This document shows, in pieces, positions 11,703-63,930 of a stretch of 64,000 bases of DNA. Both the position numbers and the translations under genes were made by a program. The stretch comes from Luscinia megarhynchos (lineage: Eukaryota > Chordata > Aves > Passeriformes > Turdidae), in NCBI GenBank assembly GCA_034336665.1, contig CM067589.1, positions 3,253,290 to 3,317,289 of the forward strand. The letters are read 5' to 3'. The notes beneath the pieces are model-generated. The model did not search any database, was not told the origin of the DNA, and worked only from the letters and a program-made list of their open reading frames with translations. Within the stretch, counting starts at the first letter, position 1, and every line of letters starts with the position of its first letter.

Positions 11703-12615
11703 GCCTGCTTCCCCTTCCCTTCCATTGCCACCTCCTCTTCCTCACCTTCCTGCTTCCCTCTCACACACCTCCTGCTGAGACCTGGCTGCTGTCACGGAGC
11801 CTGTGGGAAGCAGGTGGCAGGAGGAACAATCATCCCAAGGGCTAGGGATGGTCCTGGCAGATGACAGAGGCAGTGGGACAGGAACCACTCCTCTCCCTGC
11901 CCAGCCCCTGCAGCTGTCAGAGGTGCTACAGGAAGGTCAGGATTCACTCAGTGATCCCCTCTGCTCTCAGGTGCAGGCTGGGAGAGTGGAACAGAGGCAC
12001 AGCTGGAATGTGGGGGATCAGATCCACATCTGGAGGGAGCAACTCCCTATTTTTCTATTTCCTCATAACATGTGGGTAGAGCCTGTTTGTCTCCAGCTAA
12101 GCAGCTCTCCTTGCCCTGCTCCAGCTGGCTCTGTGCTGCTCCCTGGCAAGCTGTCCCTTACCCTGGCAGTATCCACTGCTCCTTTATGCACTGGAATATC
12201 CTGGCATGCTGCCCCAGGGAATACCTAGAGCAGGGCAGGTGCTGTTCCTGAGGGCAGGGTGTCCAGATCCACCATTCTAGCCCTCCTCTTCCTGAGTGCA
12301 GACTCAGCTATGAGCTTGGAGGAAATAGGGTTGTGCTTCACCTGCATACCTAGATCCTTGGAGGAGCTGGGACTGTACTTACCCTGCACACCCCAGATGC
12401 TTTGGGCTGTGGCAGCTCTCACTGACCACCTGACACAATGCTGCCTGCTTTTAGAACCACCATAAGACAAGGCACAGGTGTCCCAGTCCTGCCCAGCAGA
12501 CTCGTTCCCTTCAGGTGGTCTGGATGTAGGAAAAGAACTGATGAAAGCCCCAATGTGTTTATACTTGTTCCTTTTATTTACTGAGTAACACAATAAAGCA
12601 ATGAGATTCAGTTAT
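11703..12615 (+). other. NKIRAS2: NKIRAS2 3' UTR (inferred)
   Basis: Non-coding sequence from the stop codon to the AATAAA at 12592-12597, the first convincing plus-strand poly(A) signal. The end is inferred. Confidence 0.6.
12592..12597 (+). terminator. NKIRAS2: NKIRAS2 poly(A) signal AATAAA
   Basis: A canonical AATAAA in a locally AT-rich stretch 890 bp after the NKIRAS2 stop. It lies between two minus-strand AATAAA hexamers (12573-12578 and 12634-12639). Confidence 0.6.
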
Positions 12616-12633
12616 CAAAATATTTTCCTTTTT

Positions 12634-12639
12634 TTTATT
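12634..12639 (-). terminator. ZNF385C: Candidate ZNF385C poly(A) signal
   Basis: On the minus strand, AATAAA follows a U-rich stretch with TGTATATTTTTTTGATGTAC-like sequence, typical of the end of a long 3' UTR. A second minus-strand AATAAA lies 60 bp further on (12573-12578). Either would give a 3' UTR of about 2.7-2.8 kb after the stop at 15360. Confidence 0.55.
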
Positions 12640-15359
12640 TTCCCAACAGTTATAGTACATCAAAAAAATATACAATGAACATTACAGGAGGGTACTGGCC
12701 AAGTCCCTAGAGTCTGGATATTCCATTTTGGGTTTGTTATTTTTTTTCTGGTTTTTTGAATCAAACTTCACATCACTCCAAGGTTATTTACAGAGGGGCA
12801 CACGTTACCGAGCGCTATGGACTATCCCTACTCCTAGTACAGCATGTGCTAAGTCAAAGGCAGTAAATGCTTTGGAGAGCAGGAGGGGATTTGGGGGATG
12901 CCATAACGGGGGGTTCTTATGCAGCTCGTTGCAGTATTATTGTTACTAGAAGGAATGGCTTTCACAGGGTTAAAGTGCCAAGAACAGGAGTGCATCAGGA
13001 CTCCACTGGTGAGGGGCAAGGAGCAGCCATGGCTCCAGCACAGGCTTTCTGGAACAATGGAGGGGAACAGGCCCACTGGTGCCACGTGGCTCTGCAAGCT
13101 CCTGGCTCCCCATGCTTCTGAGGGGCTGGGCAGGGCACCAGGGGCTCATGGCACAGGAGGGGACCCATTGTCCTGCTGCAGTGGCCGGACTGGGGTGACC
13201 CCAAGGGCCTGGGAAGGGCACAGTGAAACGGGCAGGTGTGGCCGGCCGTGTGCTGGCCATGGGCTGCTTGGCACTGGGGAGTGAGGACAGTGTCCCTCCT
13301 GTCCCCTGGGGCCCCACCAGCACAGGCTCCTGTCCCCTGGGATGTGGGGTCCCTACGTGTCCCCTGGGCTGTGGGACCATCTCCCTATTCCTGGCAAAGC
13401 CGTTTCTGCAGGGAGCCTTCCTTCCCTCAGCTGTGCTTCAAGCCACATATCCCAACACTGCTGCAAGACTTTCCATTGTCTCCATGCACAGCTGCTCAGT
13501 CCTCTCCTGGTGCCATCTCTCCACTTTCCTCCTTCCCTAGGGAAGGGATGCCCTGAGCAGGTGAATTCATACTCAGGGGCTCCTTCACTCTCCTGCCTCT
13601 GTGGCAGGAGTGCAGTGGTGGCTCCACAGTTGGTGCTGCCCTGCAGGTGTGTGCTCCCTCCTGCAGCTTTCCTGCCCTGGCCAAGGCTCCAGCCCTGGGA
13701 AGCAGATATGTTTCAGCCATCTGAGTCACCCATTGGCTGTTTCCCATTCACCTCCCCATGCCAGGACCCATCCTGAGCATTGGCAGAGCACGCTGGGCAA
13801 AATCCTTCTGAAATCCAGGTGCTGCTTATGGCCAAGACGTCAGGTATGTGTGCTTGTGCGTGTGGATTCCCAGGTGCACACCAACCTGCCTCTTCCCAAG
13901 GGAGGGAATGGGAATCACAGCAGAGGTTTGAACCAGCACCCTGAGCTGGGGGTGGGACAGAGCTCAGTGTCATGTTGGTTCTTCTGCTCCCACCACTGCT
14001 CCGACTGCATGGATGCGTCAGCACCAAAGGGAATCGCAGGCGGCCAATGCGGCGGGTGAGCTGCCCCCTGGATTGCATAGATCGGGGTGGGGTGTTCCTC
14101 CAGCGAAAGGTCCATTTGGGATGCAACTCTCTCTATGTACAGCAGCGTGCTGGGCGCCCAGAGGGCCACGGTGACAGTCCCAGACAGGTCATGGTTGGGC
14201 TGTCTGAGCACAGTGAAACGCAGAGCTACGGCCTCAGGTCCCTCCAGAGCCCAGCATTCCACAGTCTGTGGGTGCAGCTGCCACCTGATTGTCCAGGCTG
14301 CTGAGGACACCTTTGTTTGAATCATCAGTAACTTCCTGGAAGCTCTTAACTGGGGTGCTTTTGGAGGGCTGGGCACAGCAGGTGAGCAGCAGCGTTGCCT
14401 TTCACTGGAGAACTGAAAGTGCTTTAGGGACATTCACTCAGCCTCACAGCATCTCCCGGGAGGTAGGGGCAGGGCTGTCCCCGCGGTGGGACAGAGACAA
14501 GGACAGGCGCCAAGCACAGGGTCACCTCCTCGGGGAGCCAGCACCAAACAGCCTGGTGCTCCCGGCCTTGCTGAGCATGAGTGGGGCCCTGCTTGGCCAC
14601 ATGCCCATCGTGTGCTTCTGGGGCCAGGGCAGGGCCCGTGTGCTTTGGAGGGAGGAGGCGCCGGCCCTGGGGTCAGCTATTGCTCTTGGAGTGAGGATAC
14701 AGTTGGTGTGGCTGGTGCCTGCCACTGCGGGGGCTCTTTGGCTGGTGGGACGTAGGGAGTTGTGGGGGCAGGGAGCTGGTGGGTGGCACAGAAACCCCCT
14801 GCCAGCACAGGCAGGTGCAGGGCTGGCAAGGGCACAGCCAGCCCAGGCTGAGAGAGAATCTGCCAGCTTCCCACTCGTGCTGGGGTTGTTTCTCCCAGTA
14901 AGAGCTGGGCTGAGATTCTCCACGCAGTTCCCTTCCCACTGGGCTGGCAGGGACCAGAGGGATGCTGCTTCTCCCAGGGACCAGCCAGCTCTTCTCCTTC
15001 CAGTCTGGTAACTGGGAGGGCAATGAAGAAGCAGGCCAAGTACAGGCAGGCTCTGGCTGTGAGACGGTCCTGCTGATTTGGACACGGTCCTCTTCTGTGC
15101 ACTGCCTGGGCTCATCTGCTCAGCACGGGGCCAGCACAGGCTGGGGGAGCAGTGGGGATGTGGCGGGGCTGGCTGGGCTCTGTCGGGACACCTCTCTCCA
15201 GTGGGAGCCCTCCCCAAGCAAAGGAGAAGCCGGGGTTGATGTCTACGACTACATTTTCCCAGCAGCCAGGAGAGCAGGTACCAGGAGCGCTGCCCCCAGC
15301 GCGCAGCCCCCGCAGCCCAGCCCAGCCGCAGTGCACAGACCCTCGGTGGGCCAGCAGCT
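12634..15359 (-). other. ZNF385C: ZNF385C 3' UTR (inferred)
   Basis: No recognisable exon of another gene lies between the ZNF385C stop and the poly(A) cluster near 12.6 kb. A long 3' UTR is the simplest reading. The sequence itself has no identifiable motif. Confidence 0.5.
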
Positions 15360-54907
<39,548 letters not shown>

Positions 54908-54909
54908 GC

Positions 54910-57486
54910 CTGCGGGAGGAAGGACAGACCCACTGTGAGGACAGAGGGACAGGAACAGGCGTCAGATGGGGCAGCAGAGCCCAGCACGGGTCCCAACGCC
55001 TGTGGTGTCTGAATCTGGGGGATCCCTGAGCAAGGGCAGCAGCGTTTGGGCAAGATGACACGAGCAGCAGCATTCCCAGGAGGTTAGTGCTGGAGCAGAG
55101 AATAACCCACTTCTTCCAAGTTTCCAGCTCTAGACGACACTTCTTGTGTCAGCTCAAGTCTCTGTGTTCACCCGAGGGCAGCTCTGCGGGTTGGCCCAAG
55201 GCAGAGTTAGAGTCTCTGCAGGCAAGAGATTCAGCTGGCAGGACTTGTGTGCGGTGAGGGTGTCCCAGAGCCCGTGCCCAGCACGGCAGGAGAACGACTG
55301 TCACTGTCACTGTCTGCCACCAGCAGGTGCCTGTCCTGAGCACGGGGCTCTGTGGGACCAACTCGCATCAGGAGCTGGAGCCCCGGACCCGCACAGCAAC
55401 ACCCCGGAGAAGAGCTGCCCATGGAGAGCCTGGGGCCATCTGGGGACAGCCCTCCAGCGGCCTTTGCCTTGCCGGGACACCGTTCCTGCTGCCCGACCCC
55501 GAGCTGGGAATCGGCGGGACATGCAGAGCAGCCTCGAAGGCGCAAAGGTCACCCGAGCCCTGTGATCCAGTTACCACCTCGGAGCTGGCAGCCGCGGCTC
55601 ACAAATACCCGCCGGCACGCCAAGGGGCCGAGGCAGGGGCCGGGGGTGTCTGTGGGTGGCCAGGCGGGACCCAAGGGTGCCCTGCAGGGATGTCCCCCCC
55701 ATCCTCGGCTGCGCGGGGACCCTCGGGCAGCAGGGACCGGACCGGGGCTTTGGCTGCGGCTGTCCCAAACCCCGCTGGCCGCCCCAACAGCACTCAGCAC
55801 CCTGCGAGGGCTCGGCCGGCTCCAGCGGGGAGCTCTCGGTTCGCTGCAGCCCCGGCCGTGGCCCCGCGGTGGCGCCGCCGCTCCGCGCCCGTCCCGCGCG
55901 TGGGTCCCGCGGCGGCGGAACCGGGGATGGGGACGGGAACGGCGGGGACAGGCGGGGACGGGGGACAGGGAACGGCAGAGATAAGGGGACAGGGGGAACA
56001 GGGAACTGCGGGGACAGGGGGACAACGGGGATGGGGCGGGGACGGTGAATGGCGGGGATGGGGCAGGGACTGGGGACAGGGAACAGCGGGGATGGGAGGG
56101 ACAGCGGGGACAGGGAACTGCGGGGATGGAGGGCACAGGGGGACAGGGGGACAACGGGGAGAGGGGATAGCGGCGACGGGAGGGACAGGGGGAGCAGAGA
56201 ACTGCGGGGACCGGGCGGGGACGGGGGGACAGCGGGGACAGGGGACAGCGGGTGATGCCCGAAGGCACCGCGTTCCCCTCGCAGGTCGGCGGTGCGCTGC
56301 CACCCCCCCATCCACCGGGTGAGCCCCCCTCCTCAGCGGGTCTCGGCCCCTTCCTGCGCCCCGGGGGTGGCCACGAGTGTCTCCATCAACAGTCCCGTCG
56401 AGCCAAAAGGAGCGGGAGGTTTTCCCACCAGCTGTTAACTGAGCTGGAGGCCTTTCCCAGGATAACCATTAGCAGAGCGACCGGAAAGCAGATCTGGGAG
56501 ACGATCAGCAGCAGGAATTTGAGCCGGGGCCTCAGGGACACGCGGCACGCTGGTGGGGACACGCCAGCCCAGGCAGGTCGCCGGGTGCCCTTGGCATCCT
56601 CCCCCTCCCCGGGTATTTTTAATGCCATTACATCCCAGGACGCAGAGCTAAAATTGGAACATTATGTGGACAAAGTATCCCCAAAGTCTCCCTCGTCTTT
56701 AGCACGGGCGCTGCTGTTGCTCTGATTAGGCAGCAGCTCCTGTGCCGGCTCCCGGGGCAGCGTTTGAAGGTCTGTCCTAATTGCACACACACTTGTTGTC
56801 TCATTCACTTAATTTCTTCTGCGCCTGTTCTGCTTCTCAGGTGTCAGGGCCACCCAGCCCGGGTGGCTGGTGGCTGGGACAGGTCATGGCACGTGTGCAG
56901 GATGGTGGCACCCTGTCTGATGGCTGCTTTGGGGCAGATTTCACCTTTCCAGCAAAGTGTTGGCCAGCGGCTGGGGGGCTGCTAACTTTAACAGAGGGAA
57001 ACTAAGGCAAGGTGAAGTGACACCTCTGAGCCAAACCCAGCTCAGAACAGAGGGTCACCACATCCCAGCTCCACCACCCATCCCACCCCAGGAACGACGA
57101 GGTCAAGCTTTTGTCTCCTCCATGCAGGAGGATCACAAGCAGTTGCAAACTTTTGGGTCGTCTTCCCAAAGGTTCTCCTGGACGGGGGAGATGAGCTGCC
57201 ACTCACCCACCACTGCCCAGATTGGACCTGGCTCATCAGCATCAGTGACACCTCCCAGGACCCTCAGGACACCCTGCCACCTGTACTTCTTGCTGCCCTT
57301 CCCTCAGAGCCAAGGGCTCTGCTGGCCCCACAGGGGATGTCCCTTTGGCTGCTGGCTCTTTGAAGGAGACCCGTGCTAGGCCGTCCTTTACTCAGCTCCT
57401 GAATGCAAAGCAAACTCCAGAAACCACAATTTCCCACACAGGCTGAAGTCACTGGAAGTGACTGTGTGCCCACCTATTGTGCTGAA
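54910..57486 (-). other. Presumed ZNF385C intron or upstream region
   Basis: Apart from the CpG and G-rich island, no exon or transposon is recognised. Confidence 0.5.
55600..56330. promoter_or_regulatory. CpG-rich island with G-rich degenerate repeat (about 55925-56255)
   Basis: A CpG-rich core (about 55800-55920) is followed by irregular GGGGACAGGG / GGGGATGGG repeats on the plus strand. It lies 0.7-1.4 kb upstream of the finger-1 exon. It may be a promoter, but no ATG plus donor of matching phase was found. The long frames here are composition artefacts. Confidence 0.5.
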
Positions 57487-57857
57487 GCAGCACCCCACAG
57501 CACCCCACAGCATCCCACAGCATCCCACAGCATCCCACAGCACCCCACAGCATCCCACAGCATCCCACAGCATCCCACAGCACCCCACAGCATCCCACAG
57601 CATCCCACAGCATCCCACAGCATCCCACAGCATCCCACAGCACCCCACAGCGTCCCACAGCATCCCACAGCATCCCACAGCGTCCCACAGCATCCCACAG
57701 CATCCCACAGCACCCCACAGCATCCCACAGCACCCCACAGCTTCCCACAGCATTCCACAGCTTCCCACAGCACCCCACAGCATCCCCACAGCACCCCACA
57801 GCATCCCACAGCACCCCACAGCATCCCACAGCGTCCCACAGCACCCCACAGCATCCC
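57487..57857. repeat. Decamer array (CATCCCACAG)n, about 37 units
   Basis: Near-perfect 10-bp units CATCCCACAG, CACCCCACAG and CGTCCCACAG. On the minus strand they read CTGTGGGATG, one base from the CAGTGGGATG unit at 47954-48822. Open frames on both strands are artefacts. Confidence 0.97.
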
Positions 57858-58853
57858 AGAAAAGTCTCTGGCTGGGCATGAGATACATCAGTGGGGTAGT
57901 GAGTGCTGGCCAAGCTACAAAATCCTGATGAGAGGGCAGGTTTGATGCAGGCCAGGTCCTTTCCCTCATTTCCTGTATTGTGAATAACCTGGGGGCAGAC
58001 CCATAAAGGCCACCCTGGGTGCAGGGAGTGCTGTTATCCCAGCCTGGACAGAGGTTCCCATGCACATGGAACCTGAACATCTGTGCAGGGATGTTCTCTC
58101 AGTGCCCTACCCCAGCAGGGACCCTCCTGCCATCAGCACCAGTTTGTGTCCCATGGGAATTTTATTTGGTCTGAACTCAATAGATCAGAACCTGCCCCCA
58201 AGTCAAACTGTCTTTGCCAAAGAGCTGAGAGGGACCTGACAACAGCTGATTGGGAGATCTCTCCACTCAGCGGTATGGGATCAAGGAAAACACTGCCTGA
58301 ACAGAAAGTGTGTGAAATTGGGAAGAGAGCAAGAAAACTGAAGGAAAAAAAAACTTATTTGAGTTTACTAGATTACATTCTACTGAATCCACCTTCCTTG
58401 CCTCCAGTTGAGTGCACACAACAGCAAATAAAAGCAGCAGAAGTAAAAGAATGTGTTAGTATGAAAGTGGCCGCCAACAGTTGTCACAAAATCCCCTCAA
58501 ACCCCCTGAGTAAGGACCAGTTTCGTGGTCCCTGTTCACTTTGGTAAGGAAAGCCAGAGCTGCCACAACACCTCCCCCAAGCACAACTCAAATCACTGCA
58601 CCCCATCACCCCAGGGTTTGCAGCACCAGGCAGCTCTGTGATCCTGCCACTGCCATGCATGTTTGCACCAGGGCCCAGCTCCAGAACCACCAGGGAGCCG
58701 CAGACCCCCTGCAGCAGCAGCCCCACCATCCTCACAGACCCCTCACCTCTGGCACAGGCGATTTCCAGCCCCCCCACCCACAGGGGCTCAGGACACCGCA
58801 ATGCCCCTCCAAGGCAGCACCTGGTGCCCCAGCCTGGCACACGAGGCTCCTAC
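57858..58853. other. Presumed intron with an AT-rich open stretch
   Basis: An open plus-strand frame of 154 codons (58083-58547) lies in AT-richer sequence than its neighbours. It matches no family I know and has no clear promoter or splice context, so it is not called as a gene. Confidence 0.4.
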
Positions 58854-59019
58854 CTGGTGCTGGCGAAGGCAGCGCCGAGCCCTGCCCTTGGCTGCTGCCC
58901 TTGTGCCACGGCCCCCGGGGCACCGCAGCCGCCCCTGCGCCCGGAGCGCTGCAGACACTCGTCTCACATTTCAAGGAGCGCTTCGGGTGCGGTTCGATCG
59001 CCACTAAATCAGCGCTCAT
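58854..59019 (-). CDS. ZNF385C: Candidate upstream ZNF385C first coding exon
   Basis: ATG at 59019-59017 opens a frame reading MSADLVAIEPHPKRSLKCET and on to ALPSPAP plus one G, ending at donor CCAG|GTAGGAG. It carries 55 codons plus one base. The finger-1 exon begins GC ATG, so joining completes a Gly codon and stays in frame with MKRPLSP, giving about 560 aa. The exon lies beside a CpG-rich stretch (58.9-59.2 kb). I do not recognise the peptide from a known protein. The case rests on phase, an open frame and context. Confidence 0.45.
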
Positions 59020-59220
59020 CAGCAGCCTCCGGCCGAGAGCCGGCACGTCCCGGTCGGTGCCCGAGGCTCAGCGAGCCCCCGGGGCGTCACGCGGGGCAGC
59101 GGGCGCCAGCTGGCACGGGTGGCACCGGGGAGCCGCCTTCAGCCCGGAGCCGGCGGGTGCACCTGGCAGCAGCTCTCAGCGACGGGGGAGAGGGGCAACG
59201 GGGCAGCTCGCCCTGTGAAA
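58880..59220. promoter_or_regulatory. CpG-rich region, possible ZNF385C 5' promoter
   Basis: CpG-dense sequence (such as GGTTCGATCGCC and CCGGCACGTCCCGGTCGG) covers and lies upstream of the candidate first exon on the minus strand. Confidence 0.4.
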
Positions 59221-62200
59221 CTTCGTGCAGAGGCACCGGCTGCTTCTGGAGGGATGGGAAGGACGCTGGGGGCTCTGCCCTGGACAGGGAGGGGACCTGC
59301 TGTGGCATCAGGAGGTGTGTCAATGCCCTGGCCTGAGAGCTGAGCAGATCCAGGCAGGTTTTGGAAGGGTCTGGCCATGCCTGCAGCACTTCCAGCATTT
59401 CATAACACTGCATCAAACCAGCTGCCCCCCCAGCCCTGACATATGCTCCGCTAATGCCAGAGCGAGGCACATTTTAGGATCAGTCCATAAACCATCCGTT
59501 GGCAGAGCAAGGATTAGTGTGAGCTGTCTCTCCTCAAGGGCTGCAGGCTGGCTCCTGGCACGGGAACCAGGGCACACACAGGGCTCAGACCACCCACAGC
59601 CTCAGCTCTGGATCCCCCAAATGCCCGGTTCTTACCCTCAGATGCTCTCCAGGGCTCCCCTCAGCCCTGCTCCCACGTGAAGGGCCGTGGGACATCTCGC
59701 CGGCAGGGCAGGGAGCATCACAGGGAGCACGGAGCCACTGCGCCGCCCTCTCCTCTGCACATCAGATCATTAGCACCGCAGGGCTGCGTGTCCCCTGAAT
59801 CAGCAGATCCCAGCCCTGCTCCAGGCAGTGAGGACAGCTGAAACCCAGCTGAAGGAGAGCCATGGAGGGGACAATGCTGCTGCTCTGCAGCGGGGCCCGT
59901 CCACTCCAGTAAGCAAAACCTGGGCAGTGGCACCTGCTCTCAAACCAGCAGGGAAAACAGCAGAGCAAACAGAGGCAGGGAGTGTGACACTCTGTCCCAG
60001 GGCTCAGCTGTAGGTGGGAGCACGGTGCAGGGGCAGTGGGAGAGGAAGGACTGAGGCTCCATGATTCATCACCCCGCTGCCCGTGCACCTCCGGCGCCCT
60101 CTGACAAGATCACAGCATCCTTCAGGATTCTCGTGGTCAGCACAAAGATTAGGGCAGAGCCAAATCTCACAGAGCCACTATGTTCTCTTGGGAAACAAAA
60201 TACAAACAACCAGGGAAATAAAATACAGAGAACTCAGGGAAATAAAACACAGAGAGCTCAGGGTGAGTCTGAGCCCTGGCAGCACCTCATGCTCCCCTTG
60301 CTGCTTGCTGAAGCTGCCACAGGGAAGTTCCCAGAGACGATTTTCCACAAGTGCAGGGTCCAGAATGAGATCCAGGCCAGCTCCTGGGGAGCTGCCACCC
60401 CCACTTCAGGCACTGACAGCAGCAGTGCCACGGGAGGCACAGTGCCACAAGCATCAGCACGAGCACCATGGTGGTGGCAGTGCCAATCCCCTTCCCCCAC
60501 CCTCGTGTTCCCGTGGCACAGGTGAGGACACCCACCACGAGCACTTACAGTGGTGAGCAGGGCTCCAGCAGGTCCCACAGCAGAGGAGGGCATGGTCTTC
60601 CCTCCCAGCTCCCCTCACTCCTGCATCTGGGTCAGGAGCTTTGCAGGGCAGAAATTGGCTTTTAAGTGAGTTTGTGGAGAGCTGCTGGCTAACAGGAGAC
60701 CTCCAGTTTAAGCTGGAGCTCTCAAAGGCTCCTCTATTACAAGGCAAATTAAATATTTGATAGTGCTAAGCGAGTGACATTTGCAGTCCGGTCACGCCAG
60801 GGGTATCAGATAGAGATATTTGCAATGGGATCTGTTTAAATCCATGTAGTGCTTTGGATCTGTCCATCAAAACAAGCCCAGAGCTTTATTAAAATCAATG
60901 TTATCAAACACCCTGCTGGGGGAGGCTCTGGTGGTGGGGCTGGGGGCAGCTGAGCCCTGCTGAGCTGAGAGGCTGCAGTACAGTGCAGCTTCAGAAGAGA
61001 TTTTTCTTTAGAATTTAAGAGTAGCAAGAGACTTATCCCTACCTGCAGCTGTGGGAGGGAGATTCACTGCAGCACAAAAAAAATAGAAAGCACTGGCCCA
61101 GCCCCATATGGAACCTGTTTTCAATCAGATCTCTTATATATGAGAGATTTCTGATATCTGACACCAGATCAGGCATGCTCCCACTCCAGATCCATCAGAC
61201 ACGTGTTCCAGAAACTGCCATAAAGTTGTTCAGTGTGGCAAACACCTGACTCCCTTCCCCAGCTCAGCAAGGCTGGATGGAAACACACTTAGTCAAAGTA
61301 CAACAAAACTATTTTCATTACCTCCCCTAAAAAAGGGCTTGGAAACATAAAGGCTGAAAAGGACTTTCTGCATCTGTCACAGGAGAAGTGACAAAGTGAC
61401 ACAGAGTCCAGGCAACTTGTTGACAGTGAACGCCCTTCACGGACAGATTTGGGGAAGATTTCCTTACCAGCAAGCACATGGCTCAGTCCCATCAGCTGTG
61501 GTGGGAGGGGAGGCTCCTGAAGGATTGCTCTGGCTCTGCCCTTGGCCCAGAGCTCTGGGAAGAGGGTCCAGGGACAGCCAGACACCCCAAGGTGGCCGTG
61601 GGGCCACCCCAGCCCCAGCCCCATCTGCCCCAGTTCCATGGCATTTGTCGTGGTGCTGAAGCTCCCAAACCTCCCAGCTGCTGGGGAAAGTTTGCAGAAG
61701 CGTCTCGAGCTGAAAGGCAGATGACAAGTAAAAAGAACCCCGAATTTATTGTTTTCTCAGAATTTAGAGTGGGAGGAAGGAAAATGGGACGACCCATGAT
61801 TTTTTAATGCCTGCAGTTGGCAGCTCCATATTTAATGTGACAGCATCCCTTTAAGAAAAATATGTTCATACACAAGAAAGAAAATAAATTGGCCAAGCAA
61901 TTTGCTTTCAAGCTAGGCTGACAATTCCCCACTCCAACGTTTTGCTGCAGCCTTGGATGAGCCTCAGTGGCTGGCACTCCATGCTGGGCAGGGATCATCT
62001 CAGAGGTTAAGGATGCTTCACTGGGTGACAAGCCCATCTGGGAGCAGTAATTTATCCCAGAGATGTTGTGAAGAAAGAGTGGAAGGAATAATTCATTGTG
62101 TGTGAAGCGACAAGGAGACTGTGCTGTCATGTTACCACACTGACAACTCCCTGACACAAACAGAGATGCTTGTTACAGAGCCTGAACCCACACGATCAAA

Positions 62201-63539
62201 GGGGCTTCTGCTTTTGGGGTAGAAAGGGAGACAGTGAGGGGAAAAAAACACAGGAAGAAAGGAAAAGAAGAGCTAAATCAAAGCCTTGTTACCATTTCTT
62301 ATGAAAGAAACTTGTGAGAAATGCTCTTTGCAGAGCAATTAGTCACCAGGATCTGAGGCAAGCACCCAGCAGGACCCACTGGGGATGGGGAGGAGCACCT
62401 TGGTGTGGCTGCTCAGAGCAGCCTGGGGGGGCATGAACCAGCTGGCAGTGCCAGCAGGATGGACCTGTCTGATAGGGGACAGAACGATGGCACCAGAGCC
62501 ATCGAGAAGAGAGGTGTCAGAAACCAGGGTCCAAAGGCATCCCTCACTTCTGCATTCCCCTCAGTTGAGGGTTGGGGTTCCTCAGAACGATGCTGCACGC
62601 CCAGCACCTGAGGTTCCTGCTGACAGAGGCAGCTCTGAAGTCAAACCCCCAAAGCCTTGAGCTTGGGGATGGTGGTGCCACACCCAGGGGTGCACAAAAT
62701 CCCTGAGTCCCCAGAGGTGCTGCTGAGGGGTCCCCAAGAATGATGGAGGTGCAAGGTGTCCTGTCCAGAGCTATGCTCCATGAGCATTGGCCTTCAGCCT
62801 CAGTTCACATCTTGAAGCCCTGACTCGTCTGTGAACACCAGGATGCCAGAGCTGACAGGCAGGGAAATGAAATGGGACAGATGATAATGAATTGCCCACA
62901 TCCCTCAGCGTCTCCTGGATGTGGAGTAATGAAGTTATACACTGCTCACTGGCTAGAGGACAGAAGAAGAGTTTCAGAGCTCGGTTTTAATCAGCTCAGT
63001 GACAAGCACGGCCTGGATTGGTTCCCTGCTCTCACCACGGTTTGGTGTCTCTGCTCCTCTCCCAGCTCCCAGCTCTGCCAGCCCCAGGACTCACTGCCTT
63101 GCTCTGCAGCACTGGGATGAGGCTGCAGGAGCCCAGTCACTGCAGTGTGAGAATCCTGTGCTGTGCTGGAGGTCATCGGTGTCAGGAGAGAAGCACGTGT
63201 ATCCAATTAGACTGGGAAACCTCTGCCCCCAGAAGGGCAGAGGGCAGGGGGCAGCTGGCAGCACAGGTGGCAGCTGGAGTGTTTATTTGGGCAGCACTGT
63301 TAACGTTATTTAATGAGCTCGGGTGGGTCAGCGTTCCTGTTTTAAAGGAATTCCGAAATGGACTAATGAAAAGTTACTAATGTCCCTGCCATGGCGACAG
63401 CCCTGCTCCCTCTCCGGGCTCACCTGCCTCCCACACGTGCGTGACACTGCCACTGCTGCCACGCTGTCACCGAGGGTCCCTGGCACAGGGGGAGGCAGCG
63501 CTGGGCTGGCTCACACCGACTCACAGCGAGCAGCACGGA
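59221..63539. other. Upstream / intergenic sequence
   Basis: No exon, RNA gene or clear transposon is recognised. Confidence 0.5.
60725..60900. promoter_or_regulatory. Candidate conserved non-coding element
   Basis: AT-rich sequence with AAATTAAATATTTGATAGTG and TATCAGATAGAGATATTTGC (GATA-like). Composition-based only. Confidence 0.2.
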
Positions 63540-63930
63540 GCCACGGCGGGGGCAGAGGCGGGTCCCTCCACAGGGTACTCCCAGGATGGAGCCTGGGAGT
63601 GCTGCTCCTCCAGCTCTGCGCATCCCAGGCGATGGGAAACGGCGGTGGCGAGGCGGCCCGGGCAGAGAGAGGGGCTGCTGACAGCTCCGTCTCCTGCCGC
63701 ACAAAGCGCCGTCCGCGCCAAGGCTCCGAGCGCGGGCGCGGCGCCAGGACGGGAGCGGCGGCCAAGGCACGGCCCTGCGAGCTGCCCCGGGACTGCGGCG
63801 GGGCCGGGATCCCCCCGGGAAGCCCCGCAGTCGCCAGCCCGCGGCCAGGGCTCCCCGCTCCCCGGGCCGTGCGGGGCACGGCGGCGGCAGCTCCGCTCCG
63901 CTGGCAGCTGGCGAGAGGCGGAGGCGTTGC
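63540..63930. promoter_or_regulatory. CpG island at the right edge
   Basis: A dense CpG stretch (GCGCGGGCGCGGCGCCAGG-like) ends about 70 bp from the right edge. It could be a further ZNF385C promoter or belong to the next gene. No coding exon is recognised. Confidence 0.5.

Noticed and set aside
55327..56322. Gly/Thr-rich 331-codon frame over the G-rich island
   Set aside because: It is a translation of degenerate GGGGACA-type repeats, with the same quality in other frames.
57388..58080. Open frames with GCCGMLWDAV or HPTASHSIPQ repeats
   Set aside because: They are artefacts of the second decamer array.
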